Shown here: positions 35,746-44,404 of the stretch, piece after piece
Position numbering within the stretch: position 1 is the stretch's first letter
How the letters are laid out: each line of letters opens with the position of its first letter
Assembly (NCBI GenBank): GCA_001281695.1
Contig: LJIE01000001.1
Span: 1,688,586-1,752,585, forward strand
Length of the DNA stretch: 64,000 nucleotides
Reading direction: 5' to 3'
Source of the DNA: a bacterium 336/3
GTDB lineage: Bacteria > Bacteroidota > Bacteroidia > Cytophagales > Thermonemataceae
Program-made: the position numbers and the translations under genes
Notes under the pieces: generated by a model
What the model was told of the DNA's origin: nothing
Seen by the model: the letters and a program-made list of their open reading frames with translations, nothing else
The model's database searches: none

Positions 35746-37524
35746 CTAACAACCAACTATTTCCTTTATAGCATCTCTAAAAGTCAGGTAAGTATCATAG
35801 TGTTTTTTATCAGTAGTTTTTTTATCACTAAAGGTTTTATCAGCATACTTTTGTAGCCCTTGAGGTTTGCCTTTATCTATACCAGTCTTTTCAAATAAAA
35901 AATTAACAGTTTCAGTTTGAAATGTTGTTGGAGAAAATTCTATTTGTTTTAACTCATGGAGGGTAAACATAAAAATAGCAATGTTTAATCCTTTCTCATT
36001 TTTAATTAAATCTAATAGTTTGGGGTATTTATCTATTAAGTTTACCAAACTATCAAAAGGTGTAGTAGTAGTAGTATTTTTCTTTTTAGTTTTTTTTGGT
36101 GTTGAGCCTTTGAGGTGGTTCAAGTAAACTTCTAAGAATTGGCTATAAAGAAAAGTTGCCTCATGCGAAATTTGGCTAAGAAGTTCTTTTTTAGGTATAG
36201 GATTCTTTTTTAACCAATCATTTACATCTTCTAAAAGATTTTCCAAAGTATTAATTTTAGCATCAATTGTTTGTGTATAATTAGTGCGAACTTTCAAATC
36301 ATGTAATTTTTGCCAAAATAAGCCAGCTATACTTTTTTGTGCATAATTTTGCTTTTGATTTTCATGAGTGGTTATGTGCGAACTGACTATGAAATTATCA
36401 TTTATGTCTATTTGTTCAAAATAATCAATAAAGTTTTCTTTTGAAGGTAAAGTATCTTGAAAGGCTTTTAATTCTTTACGCTTTTCCAGTTGTTTATTTA
36501 GGAAATCTATAATTTCACTTATACCATTATACTCAAATTCACCTCCAAAGCTTCTAAAATGCGTTTGGGCTTTTCTATACCTTAATAACTCATTATTTAT
36601 GTTAATTTTTAAAGAGTTAAAATAAATCAAATAAGGTTCTAAACTATAAAAATAGTCTTTGTCATCAAAACGGAGTTTTAGGCTACTCTCATACCTTATT
36701 TCTTTTAAAGCCTCATTAAACACTTTATGGACATTTTGAACATCATACGTTTTACTTAAAACATCTTTTTCACCTTTTTCTTTTTTTCCAATAGAAATGG
36801 CTGTGTATTTCCTTATGAATGTTTCTTTATAGTTTTCTAAATCTTGAATTAAATGTGGATTATTTTCTATGTTATTCTTAATGTAATCTCTTAGCAAAAT
36901 CTTTTTTTCCAAATTATCAATTTCTCTATCAAATAGTTTTTCTATTACATCTTTGATAGTTAAAGGCTTTTTTTCACCTATTTTCAAATCTATCTGTTTT
37001 TGAATAAAGTCTATGATTTGAGAGTTTTGTTCGTGTAGGTTACCATTATCATACTGAATGTAATAAAAATCAGCTTTTTTGTATCTCAATAATTCTTTAC
37101 CTAAATCTAAATTATCACTACCAAAAAAGTATGTTTGATAATCTTTAAGATTTTTCCAGTATTCTCCATTATCAAATGAAGCCCTCCATGCTATTTGTTT
37201 TGTACAATCCAATAACACACTATCATGAATTTCATAAGCAAGTTTATTAAGAGCTATTCTACTATTTTTTTCTTCTTTAGTAGGAAAAACAATTTTGTCA
37301 TTTTTACTATCATGCTTTATTAGCCTTATTGTATCAAAATCATTTATAGCCTGTTTATAAAATTTATCAAGTTCTTTGAATAAATCAGTATTACTCTGAT
37401 AATTTGAAATTATAAAAGTTTTGAGGGTAAATTCTTTTTCTAATTTATTCTTATTATCAGAAAAGAGTTGTTCTACAACATCTTTGTAGTCTTGATAGGT
37501 TAATTGTTTTTGTTCTGTTTCCAT
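35746..37524 (-). CDS. unknown 592-residue protein of the element with internal duplication
   Basis: The protein has no signal peptide and no membrane segment. Two tandem copies of a module of about 175 residues are visible. One starts near residue 8 (LTYQDYKDVVEQLFSDNKNK) with a later LGKELLRYKKADFYYIQYDN. The second starts near 189 (LTIKDVIEKLFDREIDNLEK) with a later INNELLRYRKAQTHFRSFGG. Each ends in an SQIIDFIQKQ or SEIIDFLNKQ type helix. A third region (about 375-470) is helical. A Lys/Thr-rich linker (TPKKTKKKNTTTTTP) leads to a C-terminal domain ending DAIKEIVGC. I recognise no family. It lies 20 bases after the integrase gene, so the two are probably co-transcribed. Confidence 0.75.
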   Translation of the reverse strand: METEQKQLTYQDYKDVVEQLFSDNKNKLEKEFTLKTFIISNYQSNTDLFKELDKFYKQAINDFDTIRLIKHDSKNDKIVFPTKEEKNSRIALNKLAYEIHDSVLLDCTKQIAWRASFDNGEYWKNLKDYQTYFFGSDNLDLGKELLRYKKADFYYIQYDNGNLHEQNSQIIDFIQKQIDLKIGEKKPLTIKDVIEKLFDREIDNLEKKILLRDYIKNNIENNPHLIQDLENYKETFIRKYTAISIGKKEKGEKDVLSKTYDVQNVHKVFNEALKEIRYESSLKLRFDDKDYFYSLEPYLIYFNSLKININNELLRYRKAQTHFRSFGGEFEYNGISEIIDFLNKQLEKRKELKAFQDTLPSKENFIDYFEQIDINDNFIVSSHITTHENQKQNYAQKSIAGLFWQKLHDLKVRTNYTQTIDAKINTLENLLEDVNDWLKKNPIPKKELLSQISHEATFLYSQFLEVYLNHLKGSTPKKTKKKNTTTTTPFDSLVNLIDKYPKLLDLIKNEKGLNIAIFMFTLHELKQIEFSPTTFQTETVNFLFEKTGIDKGKPQGLQKYADKTFSDKKTTDKKHYDTYLTFRDAIKEIVGC

Positions 37525-37543
37525 AGATTTTATTATTTTGAAA

Positions 37544-38779
37544 TTATAAACTTTTTAAGGCGTTTCTAACAGATTTTATTTGCTCTTTTTTGGGTATGTT
37601 TACGTATTTAGAGAAACTTTTATAGTCTCGGTGTCCTGTAAAAATCATTACGGTTTCGGCTGGTATGTCTTTTAGTAGTAGGGTAGTGGCAAAGGTTCTC
37701 CTACCTGTATGAGTGGTTACAAGTTCGTATTTGGGTTTTGTTGTAATAGTCTTTTGTTTGCCTTTGTAGGTGTGTATCTCAAATGTTTCATTGATACCTG
37801 CTATTTTACAAAGCTCTTTGAGGTATTCATTTATTTTTTGGTTTGTAATAGGTCTTATTTTTTCCTCTATAAGCTCTTTTACTATCATTTCACTTTCAGT
37901 ATTTAGAGGTATTTCTACAAAATCATTGGTTTTAGTTTGCCTCATGATAAGTATAGGTTCTCCATTATCATCTTGTTTTAGATGTTCTCTTTTTATTCTG
38001 CTATAATCGGAATACCTCAAACCTGTAAGGCACGACAAAATGAATAATTGTCTTGCATTGTGTAGATAGTTTTTACCCTCTAAATTCACTTCTCTAATTA
38101 GTTGGAGTTCCTTATCTGTCAGTATAACTTTGAGGGTGTCAGGTTGTGAGGTTAGTTTATAAGAAAGGTAATTTGTATTGATAGTGTGTTTATTATCCAC
38201 ACACCAACGCAAAAAGGTTTTAAACACTTGTAAATACTTACTACTACTTTGGGTATTCAGATTTTTATGAAAGTATAGGAAACCCTCCAACGCCTCAAAC
38301 GTGGCTTTATTAATGGTATCTACATCTAAAAGCAAGTTTTCAAGGTTTTCAAACTCTTTTAAATGATTTCCCAAAGAAATAAACTTTTTGTAAGTAGTAG
38401 GGTTGCAAGTTCTTTTCTTGAGTTGTAAAAAAATACTCCATAACTCCCAAAGTGTAGGCTTCTCTAAAATCACTTCTTTAGACTTCTCTTTATCTTTTAG
38501 GGCTTGTACTAAGTCTTTGGCTGTTGCTTTGATGTTACGTGCCTTAAAATCCAAATAAATAGCTAAAATTTCGGCTTTTCGTTCTCTTATAAAAGCATTG
38601 ATACTGATAGCATCTTGATTAGATGACAAAACACAACTATTCTTTTTACTCCAATGCTTTGTTTGTATGGTAATACCTGAATAAATTTTGAGGTTTGTAC
38701 CCCTACCGTCTGAAAGTACAAACCAAATAACTGATTTATCCTGTTTGGGTGTTTTAAGAGAGGCGTTTATTTTAGTCAT
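37544..38779 (-). CDS. tyrosine recombinase/integrase
   Basis: 411 residues from the ATG at 38779 (MTKINASLKTPKQDKSVIWF); 22 upstream residues are an unlikely extension. The N-terminal arm-type DNA-binding domain of Bacteroidota integrases covers about 1-95 (LKIYSGITIQTKHWSKKNS), then a SAM-like core-binding domain. The catalytic domain shows R in LTGLRYSDYSRI, HxxR in TTHTGRRTFATTLL, H in FTGHRDYKSFSKYVN and the nucleophilic Tyr in SKYVNIP. It probably integrates the element into the neighbouring tRNA-Arg, 179 bases from its start. Confidence 0.93.
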   Translation of the reverse strand: MTKINASLKTPKQDKSVIWFVLSDGRGTNLKIYSGITIQTKHWSKKNSCVLSSNQDAISINAFIRERKAEILAIYLDFKARNIKATAKDLVQALKDKEKSKEVILEKPTLWELWSIFLQLKKRTCNPTTYKKFISLGNHLKEFENLENLLLDVDTINKATFEALEGFLYFHKNLNTQSSSKYLQVFKTFLRWCVDNKHTINTNYLSYKLTSQPDTLKVILTDKELQLIREVNLEGKNYLHNARQLFILSCLTGLRYSDYSRIKREHLKQDDNGEPILIMRQTKTNDFVEIPLNTESEMIVKELIEEKIRPITNQKINEYLKELCKIAGINETFEIHTYKGKQKTITTKPKYELVTTHTGRRTFATTLLLKDIPAETVMIFTGHRDYKSFSKYVNIPKKEQIKSVRNALKSL

Positions 38780-38956
38780 TTTGTTGGTATTTACTATGTT
38801 ATACAAAGATAGTAAATTATAGTAAAGGTACAAACATGAGTACAAACATTATTGAATTGTATTGAATTTTTGTTCTCTTTGAGAAATGAAAAAAGCCTAT
38901 AAAACTTAATTTAAAGACTTTTTTTAGTAAGTTGAAGTTTGTGTAAATTGTAAATA

Positions 38957-38971
38957 GTAGTCTCGACAGGA
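38957..38971. repeat. right attachment site inside tRNA-Arg 3' end
   Basis: GTAGTCTCGACAGGA, identical to the left copy. It covers the acceptor 3' strand and part of the T arm of the tRNA, so insertion restored an intact tRNA gene. Confidence 0.85.
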
Positions 38972-39029
38972 ATCGAACCTGTATCAAAAGTTTAGGAAAC
39001 TTCTATTCTATCCGTTGAACTACGAGACC
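38958..39029 (-). tRNA. tRNA-Arg (CCT anticodon)
   Basis: 72 bases form a full cloverleaf. The acceptor is GGTCTCG/CGAGACT with a G-U first pair, and the D stem is GTTC/GAAT. The anticodon stem GAAGT/ACTTT encloses the loop TTCCTAA (CCT at 34-36), and the T stem is ACAGG/CCTGT with loop TTCGATT. CCA is not encoded. It lies 18 bases downstream of the hflX stop. Confidence 0.93.
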
Positions 39030-39047
39030 ATGCCCAAAATTAGCAAA

Positions 39048-40268
39048 CTATTCAAATTCTTGCAAGAGATGCCAGCCAAAATCCTCTCGGAGAAAATTTG
39101 GATATATTTGGAAATAACGTTCCGAAACTACATCTATCACTAATTTTCTTAGTTCCTGAATATTCTCTTTCTTCAAAGCTGAAATAAAAATAACTTCTTG
39201 AGCTAAATTTTTCTTTAAGTAGCTGTTTTTGAGTTCTTCAAGTGTAAACTTAGGCTCTTCTTCTTCTTGTTCCCAACGAGCTTTGAGGGCGTCAATTTTA
39301 TTAAAGACCAAAACTACTTTCTTATCTGTTGCTTTTATATCCGTAAGTGTCTGGTTTACAATAGAAATTTGTTCCTCAAACGAGGTATGTGAAATATCTA
39401 CTACATGCAAAAGAATATCAGCTTCTACAATTTCATTCAATGTTGATTTGAAACATTCAATAAGTGTTGTGGGAAGTTTTCTGATAAAGCCCACAGTATC
39501 AGTAAGTAAGAATGGTATTTGATCTATTACAACTTTTCTTACTGTTGAATCTACGGTTGCAAAAAGTTTATTTTCCGCAAAAACATCACTCTTCGAAAGC
39601 AAATTCATAAGTGTTGATTTCCCTACATTGGTATAACCCACCAATGCTACACGAACCATGTTTTTTCTAGACTTTCTTCGTGTATTACTTTGTTTTTCAA
39701 TTTCTTTGAGTTTTTCTTTGAGTAAAGAAATTTTATCATTGACAATTCTTCTATCTGTTTCAAGTTCTTTTTCACCAGGTCCACGCATACCCACACCACC
39801 CTTTTGTTTGGAAAGGTGAGACCACATACGAGTAAGACGAGGTAAGATGTACTGATACTGAGCCAATTCTACTTGAGTCTTGGCTTGAGCAGTCTTAGCT
39901 CTCAAAGCAAAAATATTTAAAATTAGGAGGCTTCTGTCCAAAATCTTACATTTCAAAATTTCTTCTAAATGTTTTACCTGTGAAGGACTGAGGTCATCAT
40001 CAAAAATAACAGTTTCTACTTTGTTTGTTTGAATGTATTCAGCAATTTCTTGTATTTTTCCTGTACCCAAGTAAGTCTTAGGGTGGGGTTTCTGCAAGTT
40101 TTGGATAAAACGTTTAACCACTTCTATATTAGCTGTTTCTGCAAGAAAAGCTAATTCATCTAAATATTCTTTGGTTTGTTCGGTAGTTTGTTCAGGGGTA
40201 TGGACGGCTACTAAAATAGTTTTTTCTTTTTCTGCTTGCGTTTCTGGAAATTTTTTCTTTTCAATCAT
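39048..40268 (-). CDS. hflX: GTPase HflX
   Basis: 406 residues. The N-terminal HflX domain (FIQNLQKPHPKTYLGTGKIQ, then VIFDDDLSPSQVKHLEEIL and ILDRSLLILNIFALRAKTAQ) is followed by the glycine-rich linker MRGPGEKELETDRR. The G domain shows G1 GYTNVGKSTLMN, G3 DTVGFI and G4 NKID. HflX splits and rescues stalled 70S ribosomes. It is directly followed by tRNA-Arg on the same strand. Confidence 0.94.
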   Translation of the reverse strand: MIEKKKFPETQAEKEKTILVAVHTPEQTTEQTKEYLDELAFLAETANIEVVKRFIQNLQKPHPKTYLGTGKIQEIAEYIQTNKVETVIFDDDLSPSQVKHLEEILKCKILDRSLLILNIFALRAKTAQAKTQVELAQYQYILPRLTRMWSHLSKQKGGVGMRGPGEKELETDRRIVNDKISLLKEKLKEIEKQSNTRRKSRKNMVRVALVGYTNVGKSTLMNLLSKSDVFAENKLFATVDSTVRKVVIDQIPFLLTDTVGFIRKLPTTLIECFKSTLNEIVEADILLHVVDISHTSFEEQISIVNQTLTDIKATDKKVVLVFNKIDALKARWEQEEEEPKFTLEELKNSYLKKNLAQEVIFISALKKENIQELRKLVIDVVSERYFQIYPNFLREDFGWHLLQEFE

Positions 40269-40452
40269 CTTTTATTGTGTAAGTAAAACCTTGAACTCTT
40301 ATCATAAACAAATATTCACAAAAAAAAATTATAATTTCATAAAAAAATTACATATCTTTTTTGCAGTTTTTTTTTTAATTTTAGACTTTTGTAATTAGGC
40401 AGAGTATTTGCTGAATTATATATCGTCAATTGAACTGCACTCAAACATAATT

Positions 40453-41220
40453 ATGAGATTTTTACTTACAATATGCTTATTACTTTCTAGCTTTATCTCT
40501 TTAGCCGAAGAAATCACTTTGAAAGGTACTTATCAAGGTAAAAACTTGTATGTGCAAAACCCTTTTTCTTCTAACCAAACAAGCTATTGTACAGAAGCTG
40601 TTTACCTAAATGGTAAATTGATTCTACAAAGCCCTAAAACCAGTTCTTATGAGATAAATCTCTCAAAATTAGCTATTAATGCTCCTGTTGATGTTAAAAT
40701 TATTTATAAATCAGGTTGTAAACCTAAGGTAATTAACCCTTATGTAATTAAGTCTACAAGTGGTTTTAAGTTTATAAGTTTTACAATTGATGACAAAAAC
40801 TTACATTGGACAGTAGAGAGTGAGTCGGCTAATAGCGTTTATTATGTAGAACATTATGTTAACAATAACTGGACAAATATAAAAGTACTAACAGCTCAAT
40901 CTGGACAAATCTCTTATACCGTACCTGTTAATCATAACATTGGTGCTAATAGCTATAGAATTAAACATCAAGAAAAAAACGGACAAATTGCTTATTCTCA
41001 AACAGTTGCTTATAACTCAACACAAGGAATGATAAAATTCTATCCTCGAAATGTAAGTACCAAAATCTATTTCACAGGAAATGTAAGTTATGAAATCAGT
41101 GATTCTAAAAAACAAATTCTAAAAAAAGGTAAAGGTAAAGAAGTAGATGTGAGTACCTTACAAAGAGGTGTCTATTATGTTTCTTTTGATAATCGAACGG
41201 AACAGTTTTTAAAGAAATAA
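40453..41220 (+). CDS. secreted protein, possible type IX secretion C-terminal domain
   Basis: 255 residues from the ATG at 40453 (MRFLLTICLLLSSFISLAEE, a signal peptide); a TTG start 45 bases upstream is unlikely. The middle is a beta-sandwich-like region (FISFTIDDKNLHWTVESESA). The C-terminal 60 residues follow the type A sorting-domain pattern: FYPRN, then VSYEISDSKKQILKKGKG, LQRGVYYVSFDN and a final QFLKK. I infer export through the type IX system, but the YPNP motif is imperfect. The mature function is unknown. Confidence 0.6.
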   Translation: MRFLLTICLLLSSFISLAEEITLKGTYQGKNLYVQNPFSSNQTSYCTEAVYLNGKLILQSPKTSSYEINLSKLAINAPVDVKIIYKSGCKPKVINPYVIKSTSGFKFISFTIDDKNLHWTVESESANSVYYVEHYVNNNWTNIKVLTAQSGQISYTVPVNHNIGANSYRIKHQEKNGQIAYSQTVAYNSTQGMIKFYPRNVSTKIYFTGNVSYEISDSKKQILKKGKGKEVDVSTLQRGVYYVSFDNRTEQFLKK

Positions 41221-41237
41221 AAAAATTATAATATTGC

Positions 41238-41268
41238 AAGGGTTGTTTATTCAAACAACCCTTTTTTT
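41238..41268 (+). terminator. terminator between the secreted-protein gene and trpC
   Basis: AAGGGTTGTTT/AAACAACCCTT with a 4-base ATTC loop is followed by seven T. The trpC open frame extends back over this hairpin, which argues for the later ATG at 41288 as the true start. Confidence 0.9.
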
Positions 41269-41287
41269 GAACAATACTCTTAATTAT

Positions 41288-42133
41288 ATGAATATTTTAG
41301 AACAAATTGTAGCTTACAAACGTGCCGAAGTTTCGCTACGTATGACGCACAAACCTGAAAGTACCTTAGAAAATTCACCTTTCTACGTGAATAAATGCTT
41401 TTCTTTAAAAGAATATTTAAGAGCTAGTCAAGCATCTCAAATCATTGCTGAATTTAAAAGAAAATCGCCTTCTAAAGGTATCATCAATGATAAAGCAGGT
41501 CTAGTAGAAACCACCAAAGGATACACACAAGCAGGAGCAAGTGGATTATCTATTCTCACTGATAAAAAATTTTTTGGAGGAGAGAATCAAGATATCGAAA
41601 TTGCTAGAGAAGGTTTGCAGATCCCTATCCTCCGAAAAGATTTTACACTAACAACTTATCAGATTACAGAAGCCAAAGCCATTGGAGCAGACGTTATTTT
41701 ACTCATAGCAGCCATTTTATCAGATTCTCTGATTATAGAACTTTCTAAATTTGCCAAGGAACTCGGAATGGAGGTAATCTGCGAAATTCATAATGAGGCA
41801 GAATTACAAAAAGCTATGGTAGATACAGTGGATATTATTGGAGTAAATAACAGAAATCTAAAAGATTTTGAAGTAAGTTTAGACAATTCTAAAACTCTTG
41901 CAGAAAAAATACCAGCTAATTTTCTTAAAATATCGGAAAGTGGAATCAATACTCCAGACGATATTATTGAACTCAGAAAATATGGCTTTGAAGGTTTCCT
42001 AATAGGCGAAACTTTTATGAAAGAACCAAAACCAGCAGAAGCATTAAGTAAGTTTGTAACAGAATTAAAAGAGAAAACACCTGCTCCAATACCTACAAAT
42101 GAGAATCCAGAAACCATTGAACCCAAACAATAA
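41288..42133 (+). CDS. trpC: indole-3-glycerol phosphate synthase
   Basis: 281 residues from the ATG at 41288 (MNILEQIVAYKRAEVSLRMT). The fold signatures are IIAEFKRKSPSKGII (catalytic Lys and substrate phosphate region), GASGLSILTDKKFFGG, PILRKDFTLTTYQITEAKAI, EVICEIHNEAEL, IIGVNNRNLKDFEV and ISESGINTPDDI. It closes the indole ring in tryptophan biosynthesis. No other trp gene is nearby. The last 25 residues (TPAPIPTNENPETIEPKQ) form an unstructured tail not usual in the family. Confidence 0.93.
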   Translation: MNILEQIVAYKRAEVSLRMTHKPESTLENSPFYVNKCFSLKEYLRASQASQIIAEFKRKSPSKGIINDKAGLVETTKGYTQAGASGLSILTDKKFFGGENQDIEIAREGLQIPILRKDFTLTTYQITEAKAIGADVILLIAAILSDSLIIELSKFAKELGMEVICEIHNEAELQKAMVDTVDIIGVNNRNLKDFEVSLDNSKTLAEKIPANFLKISESGINTPDDIIELRKYGFEGFLIGETFMKEPKPAEALSKFVTELKEKTPAPIPTNENPETIEPKQ

Positions 42134-42171
42134 AAACAATAATCGTACAAAACTTTGTACGATTATTGTTT
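42134..42171 (+). terminator. terminator of trpC
   Basis: An 18-bp stem AAACAATAATCGTACAAA and its complement with a 2-base loop starts directly after the trpC stop, followed by TTTCTT. Confidence 0.85.
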
Positions 42172-42244
42172 CTTAACACATTTATAATCTTTCAAATTTC
42201 AAATTATTATTTATATAATTTTTTCACGTAAAAAAGTTTTTTTC

Positions 42245-42274
42245 TTGTTTTACATGAAAAACTCATTAAATTTG
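42245..42274 (+). promoter_or_regulatory. predicted promoter of mreB
   Basis: TTG (42245-42247) and TAAATTTG (42267-42274) are separated by 19 bases, matching the Bacteroidota -33/-7 consensus. It leaves a 5' leader of about 130 bases before the mreB start. Confidence 0.6.
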
Positions 42275-42413
42275 CATGCAGTTTTTCAAAAACACTAGTT
42301 ACAGATTGTTAGACCCATCCTTTTCATCTAAAATACGGAATTCTATTAGCATCTGTAACCCGAATTTTAAAATATCCGTAAAACACTAAAAAATATTATA
42401 GCTTTTTATACAA

Positions 42414-43439
42414 ATGGGATTTTTCGACTTTTTCTCAGGGGATATAGCCATTGACTTAGGCACAGCCAACACCCTTATTATTTACAAAGATAAAATTGTA
42501 GTAGATGAACCATCCATTATTGCCATAGACCGTAAAAGTAGTAAGGTTTTAGCTATTGGTAGAATGGCAATGCAAATGCACGAAAAAACGCATAGCGAGA
42601 TAAAAACCATCAGACCACTTAAAGATGGGGTAATTGCAGATTTTACAGCAGCAGAACAAATGATTCGTGGAATGATTAAAATGGTGGATTCTCGCCGTAA
42701 ATTATTTCAGCCGTCATATAGAATGGTAATTTGTATCCCTTCAGGTATTACCGAAGTAGAAAAAAGAGCTGTAAAAGACTCTGCAGAACATGCTGGTGCA
42801 AAAGAAGTATATATGATTTATGAACCTATTGCAGCAGCAATTGGTATTGGTATTGATATTGAGCAACCTGTAGGCTCTATGATTGTAGATATTGGAGGTG
42901 GTACAACAGAAATTGCTGTCATAGCTCTTTCTGGTATTGTTTGTGAACAATCTATTCGTACAGCAGGAGATGTGTTTACGAGAGATATTTCAGATTATAT
43001 GCGTCGTCAGCACAATTTATTGATTGGTGAGAGAACAGCAGAAAAAATCAAAATGGAAGTAGGCTCTGCTCTTGCAGAACTCGAAAACCCTCCACCAGAC
43101 TACGAAGTACGTGGAAGAGATTTGATGACTGGTATTCCAAAAGTAATTAAAGTAGGTTACCAAGAAATAGCGTTCTGTTTGGATAAATCTATTTCAAAAA
43201 TTGAAGATGCTGTGCTCAATGCGTTAGAAATGTCTCCACCTGAGCTTTCTTCTGATATCTATAGCAATGGTATTCATCTGACAGGTGGTGGAGCTTTGCT
43301 CAAAGGTTTAGATAAACGTTTATCTCAGAAAACCAAATTGGCAGTACATGTTGCTGAAGATCCTTTAAGAGCTGTTGTAAGAGGAACAGGAGTAGCTCTG
43401 AAAAATCTTCAATCTTACAGAAAAGTATTGATGACATAA
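42414..43439 (+). CDS. mreB: rod shape-determining protein MreB
   Basis: 341 residues of an actin-like ATPase. The phosphate 1 loop is IAIDLGTANTLIY-like (MGFFDFFSGDIAIDLGTANT), phosphate 2 is MIVDIGGGTTEIAVIAL and the adenosine motif is LTGGGALLKGLD. The segments IRPLKDGVIADFTAAEQMI and GAKEVYMIYEPIAAAIGIG are nearly invariant in the family. MreB polymers guide lateral wall synthesis beneath the inner membrane. mreC follows 75 bases downstream. Confidence 0.97.
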   Translation: MGFFDFFSGDIAIDLGTANTLIIYKDKIVVDEPSIIAIDRKSSKVLAIGRMAMQMHEKTHSEIKTIRPLKDGVIADFTAAEQMIRGMIKMVDSRRKLFQPSYRMVICIPSGITEVEKRAVKDSAEHAGAKEVYMIYEPIAAAIGIGIDIEQPVGSMIVDIGGGTTEIAVIALSGIVCEQSIRTAGDVFTRDISDYMRRQHNLLIGERTAEKIKMEVGSALAELENPPPDYEVRGRDLMTGIPKVIKVGYQEIAFCLDKSISKIEDAVLNALEMSPPELSSDIYSNGIHLTGGGALLKGLDKRLSQKTKLAVHVAEDPLRAVVRGTGVALKNLQSYRKVLMT

Positions 43440-43514
43440 AAATCATTTGATAAAATTTTATAATCAAAAAGTAAAGGTTTAAGGGTATTACCTTTAAACC
43501 TTACGTATTTTTCT

Positions 43515-44375
43515 ATGCAAGCTATCTTTAATTTTCTATATCGGTTTAGGGCAACTTTTCTGTTTTGTATTTTACAAATTGTATGCCTGTTGTTGATAGC
43601 TCGTTTCAATAACTACCAAAGAGCATTTATATTTAATACATCTAGTTTTTATGTAGGAAAGCTGAATCAGTGGTCAAATGAAGCCTCTGATTATATGCAT
43701 TTGAGAGAAGTAAATCAGAAGTTGGCAGAAGAAAATGCACGTCTTAATGAGCAACTATCCAAAGAACGTCAGCAAAAATACAAATATGTAGAACCTATCA
43801 ATAATACTTCCATTGCTTCTAAATATCGTTTTGAAACAGCCAAAGTAGTAAATAAAACAACAAGGAAACTTCGTAATTTTATTACCATCGAAAAAGGTAC
43901 AGAAAATGGTATAGAAAAAGACATGGGTGTTATTTCTGCTTCGGGTATTGTGGGTAGAGTGATAGAAGTATCACCACATTATGCAGTGGTATCTACTATT
44001 TTACATAACCAAAGTAGCACACCTGTACATGTAAAACTCAAAAATTTAGGAGATAATTATTTGAGTCATATTCAGTGGGATGGAAAAGACCCTAATTATA
44101 CCAAATTAAAAGATATTCCATTGTCTATTCCTGTTTCTGTGGGTGATACCATCAGAACGACAGGTTATAACGCTTTTTTTCCTGCGGACATTATGGTTGG
44201 GGTAGTGGCTCGCATCAATCCTCAAAAAACTTCAACTTTTCATGATATAGATGTACGTCTTTCCACAAATTTTAATACCTTGGGTTATGTTTATGTTGTC
44301 AAAAACAAATTACAACAAGAACAGTTAGAAATAGAAAAAGATACTACCAAAGTAAAAATTACAACAAGAAAGTAG
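43515..44375 (+). CDS. mreC: rod shape-determining protein MreC
   Basis: 286 residues. One membrane helix near the N-terminus (FRATFLFCILQIVCLLLIARF) is followed by a coiled coil (about 65-95, EVNQKLAEENARLNEQLSKE). The periplasmic MreC beta domains come next, with FITIEKGTENGIEKDMGVIS, GIVGRVIEVSPHYAVVSTIL and NTLGYVYVVKNKL. It links MreB to the periplasmic wall machinery. mreD is not the next gene, unlike in many genomes. Confidence 0.93.
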   Translation: MQAIFNFLYRFRATFLFCILQIVCLLLIARFNNYQRAFIFNTSSFYVGKLNQWSNEASDYMHLREVNQKLAEENARLNEQLSKERQQKYKYVEPINNTSIASKYRFETAKVVNKTTRKLRNFITIEKGTENGIEKDMGVISASGIVGRVIEVSPHYAVVSTILHNQSSTPVHVKLKNLGDNYLSHIQWDGKDPNYTKLKDIPLSIPVSVGDTIRTTGYNAFFPADIMVGVVARINPQKTSTFHDIDVRLSTNFNTLGYVYVVKNKLQQEQLEIEKDTTKVKITTRK

Positions 44376-44404
44376 TGAACAGATTTTAATTATACAAAAA
44401 TACT

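Larger units (their letters stand above)
33395..38971. mobile_element. integrated element of about 5.6 kb at tRNA-Arg(CCT)
   Basis: A 15-bp direct repeat GTAGTCTCGACAGGA occurs at 33395-33409 and at 38957-38971; the right copy is the 3' end of tRNA-Arg. Between them lie a tyrosine integrase next to the tRNA, a 592-residue unknown protein, two small DNA-binding proteins, a filamentous-phage-type replication initiator and a repeat array, with all genes on the minus strand. This is the standard layout of an element integrated by a tRNA-targeting tyrosine recombinase. It has no coat, Zot, portal or relaxase gene, so it appears to be a small integrative plasmid or a phage satellite instead of a complete prophage. 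Confidence 0.85.

Noticed and set aside
33395-38971. Complete filamentous prophage
   Set aside because: The initiator is of that type, but there is no coat, adsorption or Zot-like assembly gene between the att sites.
41234-41287. Earlier trpC start
   Set aside because: It would place the start inside a strong terminator hairpin; the ATG at 41288 begins the conserved domain.
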